DNA of 36,904 nucleotides from Chryseobacterium taeanense (GTDB lineage Bacteria > Bacteroidota > Bacteroidia > Flavobacteriales > Weeksellaceae). Location of the stretch: NCBI RefSeq assembly GCF_900099685.1, contig NZ_FNDW01000018.1:1-36904 (forward strand), read 5' to 3'. Positions 25,782 through 32,948 of the stretch are shown one piece after another; the first letter of the stretch is position 1; every line of letters starts with the position of its first letter. The position numbers and the translations under genes were made by a program. The notes under the pieces are model-generated. The model saw only the letters and a list, made by a program, of their open reading frames with translations, was not told where the DNA came from and did not search any database.

Positions 25782-26531
25782 ATGCAAAAAATATTCATTG
25801 TACTCTTATCTCTATTTTCTGCGTACGCTAACGCTCAGGTCGGAATTAAAATTGCAAATCCCGTAGGTGCCTTGGATATCAATGGAGATCTTAATATCAG
25901 AGGTCCGCTGAGAACAGGAGGTACAAATACTGTAAAGGGGAATCCTGGTGTAGCCGGAACAATTTTTCATAATAATTCCTCTCTTCTGGAAAATGACTGG
26001 AAAGAAATAAAAATCGCTGATGGACAGGGAAGTATGTCTATGTTTTTTGTTAATACAAGATCAGATCAGAATGGAGCGGTGTTCGATGGCGCAAGTGGAT
26101 CTACAAATCCATATGCTGAAAACTTAGCGCTTGATACGAATGTGTGGACTGTATTACAGGGAACCCAAGACACATTTTCAGTAAGCAATAATATGAATAA
26201 AATAGTTTTTACCTTTCAGACTGTTGCGCAGAAAACGGAAAATGGAAGCGCTTCGATCAGCTTTGCATGCGGTATTTTTGTGGATGATAAATTAAAAGCG
26301 GTAAGAACGGATGTGGTACTGGGTACAGATGGATCTTACAAAATATTTAATCTAAATGCAACACTCATTAATATTCCGCCGAAAAATAATTATTCGGTAA
26401 AGGCAGCTTGTACTAAAAGAAATTTAAACTCGGGAAAATTAGGAATAGGAATTCCTGTTAATGATGATTTTCTGAATAAAACGATGGCTCAATCTATACT
26501 TACCACCTCTGTGCTACAGTCTTATCAATAA
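25782..26531 (+). CDS. Secreted VGIK-type protein, third of three tandem paralogs (249 aa)
   Basis: The signal peptide is MQKIFIVLLSLFSAYANA-Q. The mature start is VGIKIANPVGALDINGDLNIRGPLRTGG. This copy is shorter and more diverged: the linker is FHNNSSLLENDWKEIKIA rather than the GEG..PIWKSL type. It retains the paired Cys segments ISFACGIFVDDKLKAVRT and VKAACTKRN and ends TTSVLQSYQ. It is close behind the second paralog (3-base gap), so the three form one unit. About 87 bases separate it from the following lipoprotein gene, which has a TATATTTG motif of its own. The role is unknown; three linked copies with a common two-Cys core may form one hetero-oligomer (inference). Confidence 0.73.
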   Translation: MQKIFIVLLSLFSAYANAQVGIKIANPVGALDINGDLNIRGPLRTGGTNTVKGNPGVAGTIFHNNSSLLENDWKEIKIADGQGSMSMFFVNTRSDQNGAVFDGASGSTNPYAENLALDTNVWTVLQGTQDTFSVSNNMNKIVFTFQTVAQKTENGSASISFACGIFVDDKLKAVRTDVVLGTDGSYKIFNLNATLINIPPKNNYSVKAACTKRNLNSGKLGIGIPVNDDFLNKTMAQSILTTSVLQSYQ

Positions 26532-26589
26532 TTAAAGGTTTATTTAATCTGATTTAAAAATTTAATTCCCCTGATCTCAGAAAATCAAT

Positions 26590-26597
26590 TATATTTG
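26590..26597 (+). promoter_or_regulatory. -7-like box before the 26618 lipoprotein gene
   Basis: TATATTTG matches TAnnTTTG and lies 20 bases before the start codon. No TTG is found at the usual distance upstream, so it is a weak call. Confidence 0.35.
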
Positions 26598-26617
26598 GGC
26601 TTTTAAATTAATAACTT

Positions 26618-27472
26618 ATGATTAGAAAGTTCCTTTTATCATCTATTTCTGTTTTGGCTCTGAGTATTGCTTTTTCCTGCGACAATACAACGGAAGATCC
26701 GCCTAATCAGAATCAGAACAATAACTCAACAGGTACCACAATCACAGGCCCAAGAATTTTAAGTAAAATCACCAGTGGAAATGTAAATATTGAAGAATAT
26801 ATAACCAGTTCGGGGTTTTTATCTCAGGCTTTTATCAGAGATGTAGCAAGCAGCAATACACTTACAGCAACCGTAACGTATTCCGGTGACAAAATTTCAA
26901 AAATAAAATATCAGGATAATGTTAATCCACATGTTATAGACAATCTGTACACTCTTACCTATACCGCAGGCAAATTATCCGGAATAACTATGGATCAGAC
27001 TATCATGTCAATACCAAATCATAGCGATTTTACAGTATATTACGGTGCAAATGGGCAGCTTGCCAGAATTGTTGAAATGAAAAAGCTTGCCGGAAATGCA
27101 GATTATACCCATTATCTTGAATATAAATTTACATTCGCAGCCGGCAATGTTGCAAAATTAGAATATACAACCATGCTTATGAACGGAAGCGCTCCTGATA
27201 CCTCTACAGCATCGACAATGTCTTATGCATACGACAATTATGATTCAAAAATAAATCCTTACAACACTTTACCAAAAGAATATTTCATGGTAACGGGTAC
27301 GCTGTTTCCTATTAATTCTAGTTGGTTGTCATCCAACAATCCGGGGAAAATTACTTTGATTAATCCGGCAGGACCGGGAGTGAGTGTGCCAAAAGGATAT
27401 CTGTATGATAATCAAAATTATCCTGTTTCAGACCAAAGCCAGGCAATTAAATATGTATATAAACCGTTATAA
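26618..27472 (+). CDS. Lipoprotein, beta-hairpin repeat type, first of a pair (284 aa)
   Basis: The signal peptide (MIRKFLLSSISVLALSIAFS) ends in a lipobox Cys followed by DNTTEDPPNQNQ, an acidic and Asn/Gln-rich tether. The mature part has repeated short units of the form Y-S-G-D-K-I-S-K-I-K-Y (TVTYSGDKISKIKY, LTYTAGKLSGITM, VYYGANGQLARIVEM, KFTFAAGNVAKLEY). This pattern resembles Bacteroidetes lipoproteins with RHS/YD-like hairpin repeats, such as the DUF4595 group (family resemblance only). A conserved YAYDNYDSKINPYNTLP segment and the C-terminal IKYVYKPL are shared with the next gene. It would be anchored at the cell surface or outer membrane. Function is unknown. Confidence 0.75.
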   Translation: MIRKFLLSSISVLALSIAFSCDNTTEDPPNQNQNNNSTGTTITGPRILSKITSGNVNIEEYITSSGFLSQAFIRDVASSNTLTATVTYSGDKISKIKYQDNVNPHVIDNLYTLTYTAGKLSGITMDQTIMSIPNHSDFTVYYGANGQLARIVEMKKLAGNADYTHYLEYKFTFAAGNVAKLEYTTMLMNGSAPDTSTASTMSYAYDNYDSKINPYNTLPKEYFMVTGTLFPINSSWLSSNNPGKITLINPAGPGVSVPKGYLYDNQNYPVSDQSQAIKYVYKPL

Positions 27473-27539
27473 GTATAATTTATGTTTAATAGTTTTGCCT
27501 TAAAAGGAATAAAAACATGATTTTTATTCAAAAAAAAAT

Positions 27540-27547
27540 TATATTTG
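27540..27547 (+). promoter_or_regulatory. -7-like box before the 27575 lipoprotein gene
   Basis: TATATTTG lies 27 bases before the ATG, in an A-rich stretch. No -33 TTG at good spacing was found. The two lipoprotein genes could have separate promoters. Confidence 0.35.
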
Positions 27548-27574
27548 TGGAAAAATAAATAATCCCAATTTGGA

Positions 27575-28507
27575 ATGAAACGACTTTTTTATTTTGTTTT
27601 ACTTATAGTAAGTGTTTCTGCAGTTCATTCTTGCAAAGACTTAGCGGATGAAGACGGAAATCCGCTGCTCGATACCAACACCAATACCGGGTTGAACGGT
27701 AAACGCGCTCTTTACAGAGAAATTACCGATTCAGATACATTGGCTACGTATTATTACAACGGTCTGCAAATGTCGAAGGTAACGACAAGAGGAGCTTCTG
27801 TTACAGATGTACAGTACAGTGGCGATAAAATAAGCAGAATTACCTTCAGAGGTTTTCTGGATTCAGACAATGACGGAACCCTTGATGTAGACAGTACTTC
27901 ATACGAACAACAGTTCACGTATGGCGGTACCGGCAGATTAGAATCTATCTCTGAAAACCGCTCTGTGTACAACAGAACTCCTGCTGTACCTCCTACAACT
28001 CCTGCAGGACCATGGGTGCTTACTACAAAAAAAGCAAAACTTTATAACTTAGTTTACAGCTCTACAACTTCAAAGCTCAGCAAGATCACAATGAGATCAA
28101 GAGACGTGGCTCCCGGAGTTATTGATTATACTGACTACTCAGAAACTTCATATGAATATTCCGGAGATAATGTGTCTAAAGTTGTAAGAAACTACGGGCC
28201 TATTATGACGGGAGGCGCATTCGGGACACCAACTGAAAAGCTTGGTTATGAGTACACCAATTACGATGCTCAGATCAATCCTTATACGCTTTTGCCTTTT
28301 GCTTATAAAATATCTTCGATTTTATCAACGGATTACGGTGATTACAAAAGCCTCATTCTGTCTCCGAATAATCCTACAAGATATTCGATTTCAGACCTTA
28401 CGCAGCCAGTTCCTACTCCGATTGTTTTCTCGACAAATTATAATTATGATGCTCAGACCTATATGAAAAGAGGATTTAGTGTTAATTATATTTACAAGCC
28501 GTTGTAA
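27575..28507 (+). CDS. Lipoprotein, beta-hairpin repeat type, second of a pair (310 aa)
   Basis: The signal peptide (MKRLFYFVLLIVSVSAVHS) ends in Cys, giving a lipid-anchored protein with a KDLADEDGNPLLDT tether. Like its neighbour it is built of hairpin units: VTDVQYSGDKISRITFRGF, QQFTYGGTGRLESISENR, LVYSSTTSKLSKITMRSR and SYEYSGDNVSKVVRNYG. It has a Pro/Thr insert (TPAVPPTTPAGPW) that the first copy lacks. The section YEYTNYDAQINPYTLLP and the end VNYIYKPL match the first copy, so the pair arose by duplication. It is the last gene of its group, closed by a hairpin with a T run at 28530-28560. Ligand and role are unknown. Confidence 0.75.
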   Translation: MKRLFYFVLLIVSVSAVHSCKDLADEDGNPLLDTNTNTGLNGKRALYREITDSDTLATYYYNGLQMSKVTTRGASVTDVQYSGDKISRITFRGFLDSDNDGTLDVDSTSYEQQFTYGGTGRLESISENRSVYNRTPAVPPTTPAGPWVLTTKKAKLYNLVYSSTTSKLSKITMRSRDVAPGVIDYTDYSETSYEYSGDNVSKVVRNYGPIMTGGAFGTPTEKLGYEYTNYDAQINPYTLLPFAYKISSILSTDYGDYKSLILSPNNPTRYSISDLTQPVPTPIVFSTNYNYDAQTYMKRGFSVNYIYKPL

Positions 28508-28529
28508 GAGCAATTTTAAAAATATTATT

Positions 28530-28560
28530 AAACTCAATCTTTTCTTAGGTTGAGTTTTTT
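28530..28560 (+). terminator. Terminator after the lipoprotein pair
   Basis: An 8-bp stem AAACTCAA (28530-28537) with TTGAGTTT (28550-28557) is followed by a T run. The same stretch also carries the -33 TTG of the pth promoter. Confidence 0.75.
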
Positions 28561-28580
28561 GTTTTAATACCTTAATTTTG
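28550..28580 (+). promoter_or_regulatory. pth promoter overlapping the upstream terminator
   Basis: TTG (28550-28552), a 20-base gap and TAATTTTG (28573-28580) match the Bacteroidetes promoter. The start site would be about 28587, some 8 bases before the pth ATG. Confidence 0.5.
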
Positions 28581-28594
28581 CAAAAAATTTCTCA

Positions 28595-29158
28595 ATGAAA
28601 TATTTAATAGTAGGTCTTGGAAACAAAGGTGCCGAATACGAAAACACACGTCATAATATAGGATTCAAAGTAGCAGATAAAATAGCAGAGACTCTGGAGG
28701 TTTCTTTCAATACTACTAATTTCGGATGGATGGCAGACGGAAAATACAAAGGAAGAAGAGTGCTGGTACTAAAACCCGATACCTATATGAATCTTTCAGG
28801 AAACGCTGTAAGATACTGGATGCAGAAAGAAAATATTCCTTTGGAAAATGTACTCATTATAACCGATGATCTGGTACTTCCTTTCGGAACACTTAGAATG
28901 AAAGCTAAAGGGTCTGATGCTGGCCACAACGGACTGAAAAACATTAATGAAGTATTACAGACTCAGAATTATGCAAGACTTCGATTTGGGATTTCTGCCG
29001 ATTTTTCCGAAGGCAGACAGGTTGACTATGTGCTCGGAACATGGAATGAAGAAGAAACTGCCGCCCTTCAGGAAAGAATTGAAAAGTTTGCGAAAGCAGC
29101 CCTTTCTTTCGTTTTTGCGGGTATTAACAACACAATGTCTTCCTTTAATGGGAAATAG
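28595..29158 (+). CDS. pth: Peptidyl-tRNA hydrolase
   Basis: Cytoplasmic enzyme that releases tRNA from peptidyl-tRNA dropped by the ribosome. The 187-residue length is standard. Key motifs are VGLGNKG (Asn10), NTRHNIGF (His20, the catalytic base), KPDTYMNLSG (Asn66 region), the Asp91/Asp92 pair in IITDDLVLPFG, and GSDAGHNGLKNI (His111/Asn112). All residues of the active site and tRNA-acceptor contacts match the family. It is transcribed from its own promoter-like site and runs convergently into the 29187-29609 gene, with 28 bases between the stops. Confidence 0.97.
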   Translation: MKYLIVGLGNKGAEYENTRHNIGFKVADKIAETLEVSFNTTNFGWMADGKYKGRRVLVLKPDTYMNLSGNAVRYWMQKENIPLENVLIITDDLVLPFGTLRMKAKGSDAGHNGLKNINEVLQTQNYARLRFGISADFSEGRQVDYVLGTWNEEETAALQERIEKFAKAALSFVFAGINNTMSSFNGK

Positions 29159-29186
29159 CTAACTTCTCGATTAGTGGTAGATTATT

Positions 29187-29609
29187 TTATCGTCTGTAGA
29201 CAGCGATATCTTTTACAATCTTTTTCTCCAGAAAATTCTTTTCATTCGCTGTAAAGCGGTAATTGTGCTCCTGCTCAAAAAACTCCAGAGGGGTAGTAGG
29301 AGCGGCATCTGCCTTCCATTTAATGGCCATTGTCACCTCCTTTTCGGAATTAATATCTTTATCAGAAAAGATAAATATAGTTCCGGGAAGCGGATTGTCA
29401 CTATCCTCTCTGATGTCGGACTTCGCTTTTGTAGGCTGCATCAGAGCCATATCCTTTAATAAAAGTGAAAAAGGTTTCCCTATATATTTTTCTTTATTAG
29501 TTTCAAACTTTCTGGCGTAGCTCAGCGTATCATTAATGATTTTTGTCTTTTGAGCATTTGCCGCCCCAAAAAATAATAAGCAAACTACAGAAATAATGTT
29601 AAACTTCAT
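29187..29609 (-). CDS. Small secreted protein of unknown function (140 aa)
   Basis: The chosen start gives a signal peptide MKFNIISVVCLLFFGAANA-Q. A longer frame from 29666 adds 19 residues but buries the signal. The mature protein contains YARKFETNKEKYIGKPFSLLLKDMALMQPTKAKS and then GTIFIFSDKDINSEKEVTMAIKWK, a beta-type segment. It ends with NYRFTANEKNFLEKKIVKDIAVYRR. I do not recognise a family. The YIGKPFSLLLKDM portion suggests a small folded domain, not a membrane protein. It lies tail to tail with pth, and its upstream side faces the leader-ORF unit. Confidence 0.7.
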   Translation of the reverse strand: MKFNIISVVCLLFFGAANAQKTKIINDTLSYARKFETNKEKYIGKPFSLLLKDMALMQPTKAKSDIREDSDNPLPGTIFIFSDKDINSEKEVTMAIKWKADAAPTTPLEFFEQEHNYRFTANEKNFLEKKIVKDIAVYRR

Positions 29610-29743
29610 ATACATACCAAACATTTGAATTTTGATATTCAAAAGTAGGGATTTTAAATGATTCACAGCCTGATAATAAGAATTTAGAATTAATTGGCAG
29701 CTTTAGAAAATATAAAGATTTAGTCGTGAAATTTTAATTTAGA

Positions 29744-29773
29744 TTGTCTCTAAACAAAATTATTATATCTTTG
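29744..29773 (+). promoter_or_regulatory. Promoter of the leader-ORF unit
   Basis: TTG (29744-29746), a 19-base gap and TATCTTTG (29766-29773) match the Bacteroidetes promoter consensus at both boxes. It is one of the best promoter matches in the window and lies about 43 bases before the small ORF. Confidence 0.7.
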
Positions 29774-29815
29774 CACCTGAAAATCAAGTCTAACCAATTT
29801 AAAAACAACGAAGCA

Positions 29816-29893
29816 ATGTTCAAAACAATACAAAATTCTTCAGTAGGATTGCCGCTTTTAGTGGTAAGGCTTCGTGGTTTGGTACATTCTTAG
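29816..29893 (+). CDS. 25-residue Leu/Val-rich leader peptide ORF
   Basis: The small frame encodes MFKTIQNSSVGLPLLVVRLR followed by GLVHS. Ten of its 25 residues are Leu, Val or Ile, concentrated in LPLLVV and GLV. It sits between an excellent promoter and a strong terminator that starts 22 bases after its stop codon. This is the layout of a translation-coupled attenuator for branched-chain amino-acid genes (known principle: ilv/leu leaders). No such biosynthetic gene follows here; the next gene, rtcB, is about 300 bases away beyond repeats. It is too short for confident gene calling, and alternatives are a chance frame within a small RNA. Confidence 0.5.
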   Translation: MFKTIQNSSVGLPLLVVRLRGLVHS

Positions 29894-29914
29894 AACAACA
29901 GTATATGAAATATC

Positions 29915-29946
29915 AAAACCCGAAGTCGCAGGATTTCGGGTTTTTT
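29915..29946 (+). terminator. Strong terminator of the leader-ORF unit
   Basis: A perfect 10-bp stem (29915-29924 with 29934/35-29944, core ACCCGAA/TTCGGGT) with a roughly 10-base loop is followed by TTTTTT (29941-29946). In an attenuator this would be the termination hairpin. Confidence 0.88.
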
Positions 29947-30019
29947 ATTGCGCAATATTTTAAACTTAAAAAAGTTTCCCCCGAAATCTCATTTATAAAA
30001 ATTCCGGAGCTTTCCGAGT

Positions 30020-30171
30020 AGCAGACAATTTTTTATTTGAAGCTATTTCCCGCTTTCCGCTATTACTCCTCGCTCGCCTTTCAGGTTCGCTGTGGGGTAG
30101 CCGCTGCAATCGGGGCTAGGGATAAAGTTCCGTTTAATAAACCTCATAGGTTTCAAAAACCTATGAGGTTT
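30020..30171. repeat. Interspersed repeat ending in a perfect 15-bp hairpin
   Basis: About 30020-30125 holds a G/C-rich block with GCTATTTCCCGCTTTCCGCT and GCTGCAATCGGGGCTAGGG, which looks like an intergenic element recurring in flavobacterial genomes (general knowledge, untested). It is followed by AAACCTCATAGGTTT (30139-30153) and its exact complement (30157-30171) with a 3-base loop. The hairpin ends 26 bases before the rtcB start. The rest of 29667-30197 contains only the leader unit described separately. Confidence 0.7.
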
Positions 30172-30197
30172 GAATCAACATCTTTAATCATACAACA

Positions 30198-31589
30198 ATG
30201 GGAAATTTAAAACTTAAAGGAAAAGATATATTAAAAATAGGATATCCAAATAATCAGAGTGTAAATATCGCTTTGGAGGTAATGAAAAGAAATTTTGCAA
30301 CCAAAAATATTCATCATGTAAAATCTCTTTTAAAAGAAATCCTTATCAGTCCGGAGAATTTTGAAAAAGATTTAACCTTCGGACAAATCGCAGAAGCTTT
30401 GCTTTCATCTAAGAAAACCGAGAAAAGAATGCTCAATACAAACCGTGCTTCTTTCCAGATTTTCGGAAACAATATTTCTGACGAAGCAAAAAATCAGCTG
30501 TACACCGCACTGAAACTTCCTGTCGCAGTTCAGGGAGCATTGATGCCCGATGCACATAGCGGTTACGGACTTCCGATCGGTGGAGTTCTCGCAGTAGAAA
30601 ACGCAGTGATTCCGTACGGAGTCGGCATGGATATTGGCTGCAGAATGAGCCTCAGCATTTTGGATACTCCAATTTCATATCTCGACGGCGCAAAAGATAA
30701 ATATGAAAAAGCGCTTGCCGAACATACCAAATTCGGAATGTACGAAACACACAAATCTCACATCGATCACGAAATTTTCGACAGAGATACTTTCGATATG
30801 ATTCCGGTTTTGAGAAGATTAAAAGGAAAAGCCATCAAACAGATGGGAAGTTCCGGAGGAGGAAATCACTTTGTAGAATTTGGTGAAGTAGAAATTACTG
30901 AAGAAGACCAGCAGATTGGTCTTCCGAAAGGAAAATACTTGGGAATTCTTTCACACAGTGGTTCTCGCGGCCTAGGAGCTGAAATTGCGCAATATTATTC
31001 AAGGATGGCGACAGAGCAATGTCCATTACCGAGAGAAGCGCAAAACTTTGCCTGGCTGGATCTGAATAGCCATCTCGGATTAGAATATTGGACGGCGATG
31101 AATCTCGCAGGAGATTACGCATCAGCTTGCCACAACGATATTCACAGAAGATTAGTGAAAGCTGTTGGAGGAAGGGTAAAAGCAAGAATTGAAAACCATC
31201 ACAATTTTGCATGGAAAGAAATTCACAATGGAAAAGAAGTGATCGTCCACAGAAAAGGAGCAACACCTGCCAATGAAAACGAACTTGGGATGATTCCGGG
31301 TTCTATGACTGCAAAAGGTTTTATCGTGCGAGGAAAAGGAAATCCTGATTCGCTGAACTCCGCTTCACACGGTGCCGGAAGAGCGCATTCGAGAGGTGAA
31401 TGTAGAAGTCTTTTCACCCAAAATGACATTAAAAAAGAATTAAAACTAAAGAATGTCACTTTAATGGGTGGAAATGCCGAAGAAGCACCGATGGCATACA
31501 AAGACATCAACGAAGTCATGAATGCACAAAGTGAACTGGTCGATATTCTCGGAACTTTTCAACCTCGAATTGTAAGGATGGATAAGTAA
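30198..31589 (+). CDS. rtcB: RNA ligase RtcB, PrfH-linked type
   Basis: Mn/GTP-dependent ligase that joins RNA 2',3'-cyclic phosphate or 3'-phosphate ends to 5'-OH ends. The 463-residue protein has VGMDIGCRMSLSIL (Cys148, metal ligand), SSGGGNHFVEFG (His224), SHSGSRGLGAEIA, NHHNFAW and ASHGAGRAHSR (His391, the residue that is guanylylated in this family). All active-site motifs are present. It is somewhat shorter than the E. coli enzyme, as in RtcB copies paired with PrfH. No RtcA or RtcR gene is near; instead prfH follows 79 bases downstream. A very stable hairpin precedes the start codon. With PrfH the likely role is repair of ribosomes cut in 16S rRNA (established for RtcB2-PrfH pairs; inferred here from gene order). 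Confidence 0.96.
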   Translation: MGNLKLKGKDILKIGYPNNQSVNIALEVMKRNFATKNIHHVKSLLKEILISPENFEKDLTFGQIAEALLSSKKTEKRMLNTNRASFQIFGNNISDEAKNQLYTALKLPVAVQGALMPDAHSGYGLPIGGVLAVENAVIPYGVGMDIGCRMSLSILDTPISYLDGAKDKYEKALAEHTKFGMYETHKSHIDHEIFDRDTFDMIPVLRRLKGKAIKQMGSSGGGNHFVEFGEVEITEEDQQIGLPKGKYLGILSHSGSRGLGAEIAQYYSRMATEQCPLPREAQNFAWLDLNSHLGLEYWTAMNLAGDYASACHNDIHRRLVKAVGGRVKARIENHHNFAWKEIHNGKEVIVHRKGATPANENELGMIPGSMTAKGFIVRGKGNPDSLNSASHGAGRAHSRGECRSLFTQNDIKKELKLKNVTLMGGNAEEAPMAYKDINEVMNAQSELVDILGTFQPRIVRMDK

Positions 31590-31593
31590 TTTG

Positions 31594-31648
31594 GTTGTTT
31601 GTGGATGGTTGATAGATGATCTATTTCTAATAACCATCAACTAACAAC
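31594..31648. repeat. Inverted repeat between rtcB and prfH
   Basis: Arms at 31594-31609 and 31633-31648 are complementary at 14 of 16 positions (GTTGTT..TG.ATGGT core) with a 23-base loop. No T run follows, so it should not fully stop transcription. It may be an mRNA processing or stability element, or a common intergenic GGTTGATGG-type repeat. Confidence 0.5.
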
Positions 31649-31668
31649 GGTCAACAAAAAAATTAACA

Positions 31669-32367
31669 ATGGACAAACTCATACAAATCACCTCAGGAAG
31701 AGGACCTTTAGAATGCCAGTGGGTAGTAGCGAAGGTTCTGAAAATCTTTCTTGAGGAAGCAAAAAATAATAGAATAGATTACGAAATTATTCACCGTGAA
31801 AATGGTGATGAAAATCTAACATTGAAATCTGTAACCCTACTTTTGAAATCAAAAAATGTAAATGAATTTTTGAAAGAATGGCTGGGAAGCATTTGCTGGA
31901 CAGGTAAAAGTACATTCCGCAAACTGCATAAAAGAAGCAATTGGTTTATCGGAGTTTTTGAACTGGCAGGTCTGGAGAAAATCAGTTTTAATGAAAAAGA
32001 TATTCAGTTTCAGACGACGAGAAGCCAGGGAAGCGGCGGGCAAAACGTCAATAAAGTAAACACGGCTGTTCGCGCCACTCATATCCCGACAGGGCAAAGT
32101 GTATTCGTACAGGATTCGCGGTCGCAACTTGAAAATAAAAAGCTCTCTGTTGAAAGGTTGAAAGAAAAAGTGCTGGAACAAAATATCATTCAGCTTCAGA
32201 AGAGAATGCAGGAAACCTGGAACAATCATTTGCAGGTGCAAAGAGGAAATCCGGTTCGTACATTTTCCGGGACAGATTTTAAAAAGAATTATCAGGAAAA
32301 AACTTTCAAAAAGCAAAGAAGCCAACTGAAAAATGAATTAAAAAACTACAGAAATGACCTTAACTAA
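31669..32367 (+). CDS. prfH: Release-factor-like ribosome rescue protein PrfH
   Basis: Class I release-factor homolog that lacks the stop-codon-recognising N-terminal domains and hydrolyses peptidyl-tRNA on damaged ribosomes. The 232 residues show an N-terminal PrfH-specific domain (about 1-105: LIQITSGRGPLECQWVVAKVLKIFLEEA, SICWTGKSTFRKLHKRSNWFIGVFEL). The catalytic GGQ domain follows, with RSQGSGGQNVNKVNTAVRATH (GGQ at 123-125), then a basic helical tail ending FKKQRSQLKNELKNYRNDLN. Known PrfH proteins act on ribosomes whose 16S decoding centre has been cut, making the 3' fragment available to RtcB2. The gene lies 79 bases after rtcB, and its last 14 bases overlap the next start codon. All catalytic features are intact. 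Confidence 0.95.
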   Translation: MDKLIQITSGRGPLECQWVVAKVLKIFLEEAKNNRIDYEIIHRENGDENLTLKSVTLLLKSKNVNEFLKEWLGSICWTGKSTFRKLHKRSNWFIGVFELAGLEKISFNEKDIQFQTTRSQGSGGQNVNKVNTAVRATHIPTGQSVFVQDSRSQLENKKLSVERLKEKVLEQNIIQLQKRMQETWNNHLQVQRGNPVRTFSGTDFKKNYQEKTFKKQRSQLKNELKNYRNDLN

Positions 32368-32869
32368 AAGTAAATATTACTTCGAAGCATTGGATAATTA
32401 TCCTTATTACTTGCCGGATTGCCTGGAAGCATTGAATTATGCGCTTTCTTATGATCCGGAAGATGCAGACAGTCTTTGTCTGATGGGAAGAATTTACAGC
32501 GAAATGCTGAACGATTACGAAAAAGCGAAGATGTATTATGAGGAAGCTATGCAATGTGATATTACCAATGTGAATACACCTCAATACTACATTAAATGTC
32601 TTTTGGATAATGAAGATTTTCACGAAGCCGACAAGCTGATCGCGTATTCATTGAAAATTAAAGGTATTGACAGAGCTACATTGTGGCTCTACAGATCGCT
32701 GCTATCAGAAAAAAGAGGAAGTTTTGCCAATGCTGTAAAATTTCTGGATGAAGCCGAAAAGTATTGCTTTACCGAATGCAGCCTGAATCTGGTAAAGGAT
32801 CGCAGGAAATTTGTAAAATCAAAAATTTCAAAGAAAAATAAAATTAAAAAAAAGAAGGAGACGAAATAA
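32354..32869 (+). CDS. TPR protein, third gene of the rtcB-prfH operon (171 aa)
   Basis: Cytoplasmic helical protein with tetratricopeptide-like repeats: EALNYALSYDPEDADSLCLMGRIYSEML, YEKAKMYYEEAMQCDITN, and later IDRATLWLYRSLLSEKRGSFANAVKFLDEAE. The spacing and the Ala/Tyr/Leu pattern are typical of TPRs. The C-terminus is very basic (RRKFVKSKISKKNKIKKKKE...), as in proteins that contact RNA or ribosomes. Its ATG overlaps the end of prfH by 14 bases, so translation is probably coupled and it should be made together with PrfH. No catalytic motif is seen. A role in delivering or recognising damaged RNA or ribosomes is a reasonable inference but is not shown. A hairpin terminator covers its stop codon. 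Confidence 0.82.
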   Translation: MTLTKSKYYFEALDNYPYYLPDCLEALNYALSYDPEDADSLCLMGRIYSEMLNDYEKAKMYYEEAMQCDITNVNTPQYYIKCLLDNEDFHEADKLIAYSLKIKGIDRATLWLYRSLLSEKRGSFANAVKFLDEAEKYCFTECSLNLVKDRRKFVKSKISKKNKIKKKKETK

Positions 32870-32884
32870 GTCTCCTTTTATTTT
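32855..32884 (+). terminator. Terminator over the stop codon of the rtcB operon
   Basis: An 8-bp stem AAGGAGAC (32855-32862) with GTCTCCTT (32870-32877) is followed by TTATTTT. The TAA stop (32867-32869) lies in the loop, so a ribosome reaching the stop would cover the hairpin. Confidence 0.8.
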
Positions 32885-32948
32885 AGTATCGAAATTATTA
32901 CGTATTGATTTAGCTTAATTAAATCAAAACCAAACTTTGCGGTGAAAT

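Noticed and set aside
24128..26531. Prophage tail-fibre origin of the VGIK-type genes
   Set aside because: Each has a Sec signal peptide, and no phage structural or packaging gene lies in the window.
30020..30125. Possible tRNA or structural RNA in the G/C-rich block before rtcB
   Set aside because: No cloverleaf or conserved RNA motif could be built. The sequence resembles a dispersed intergenic repeat.
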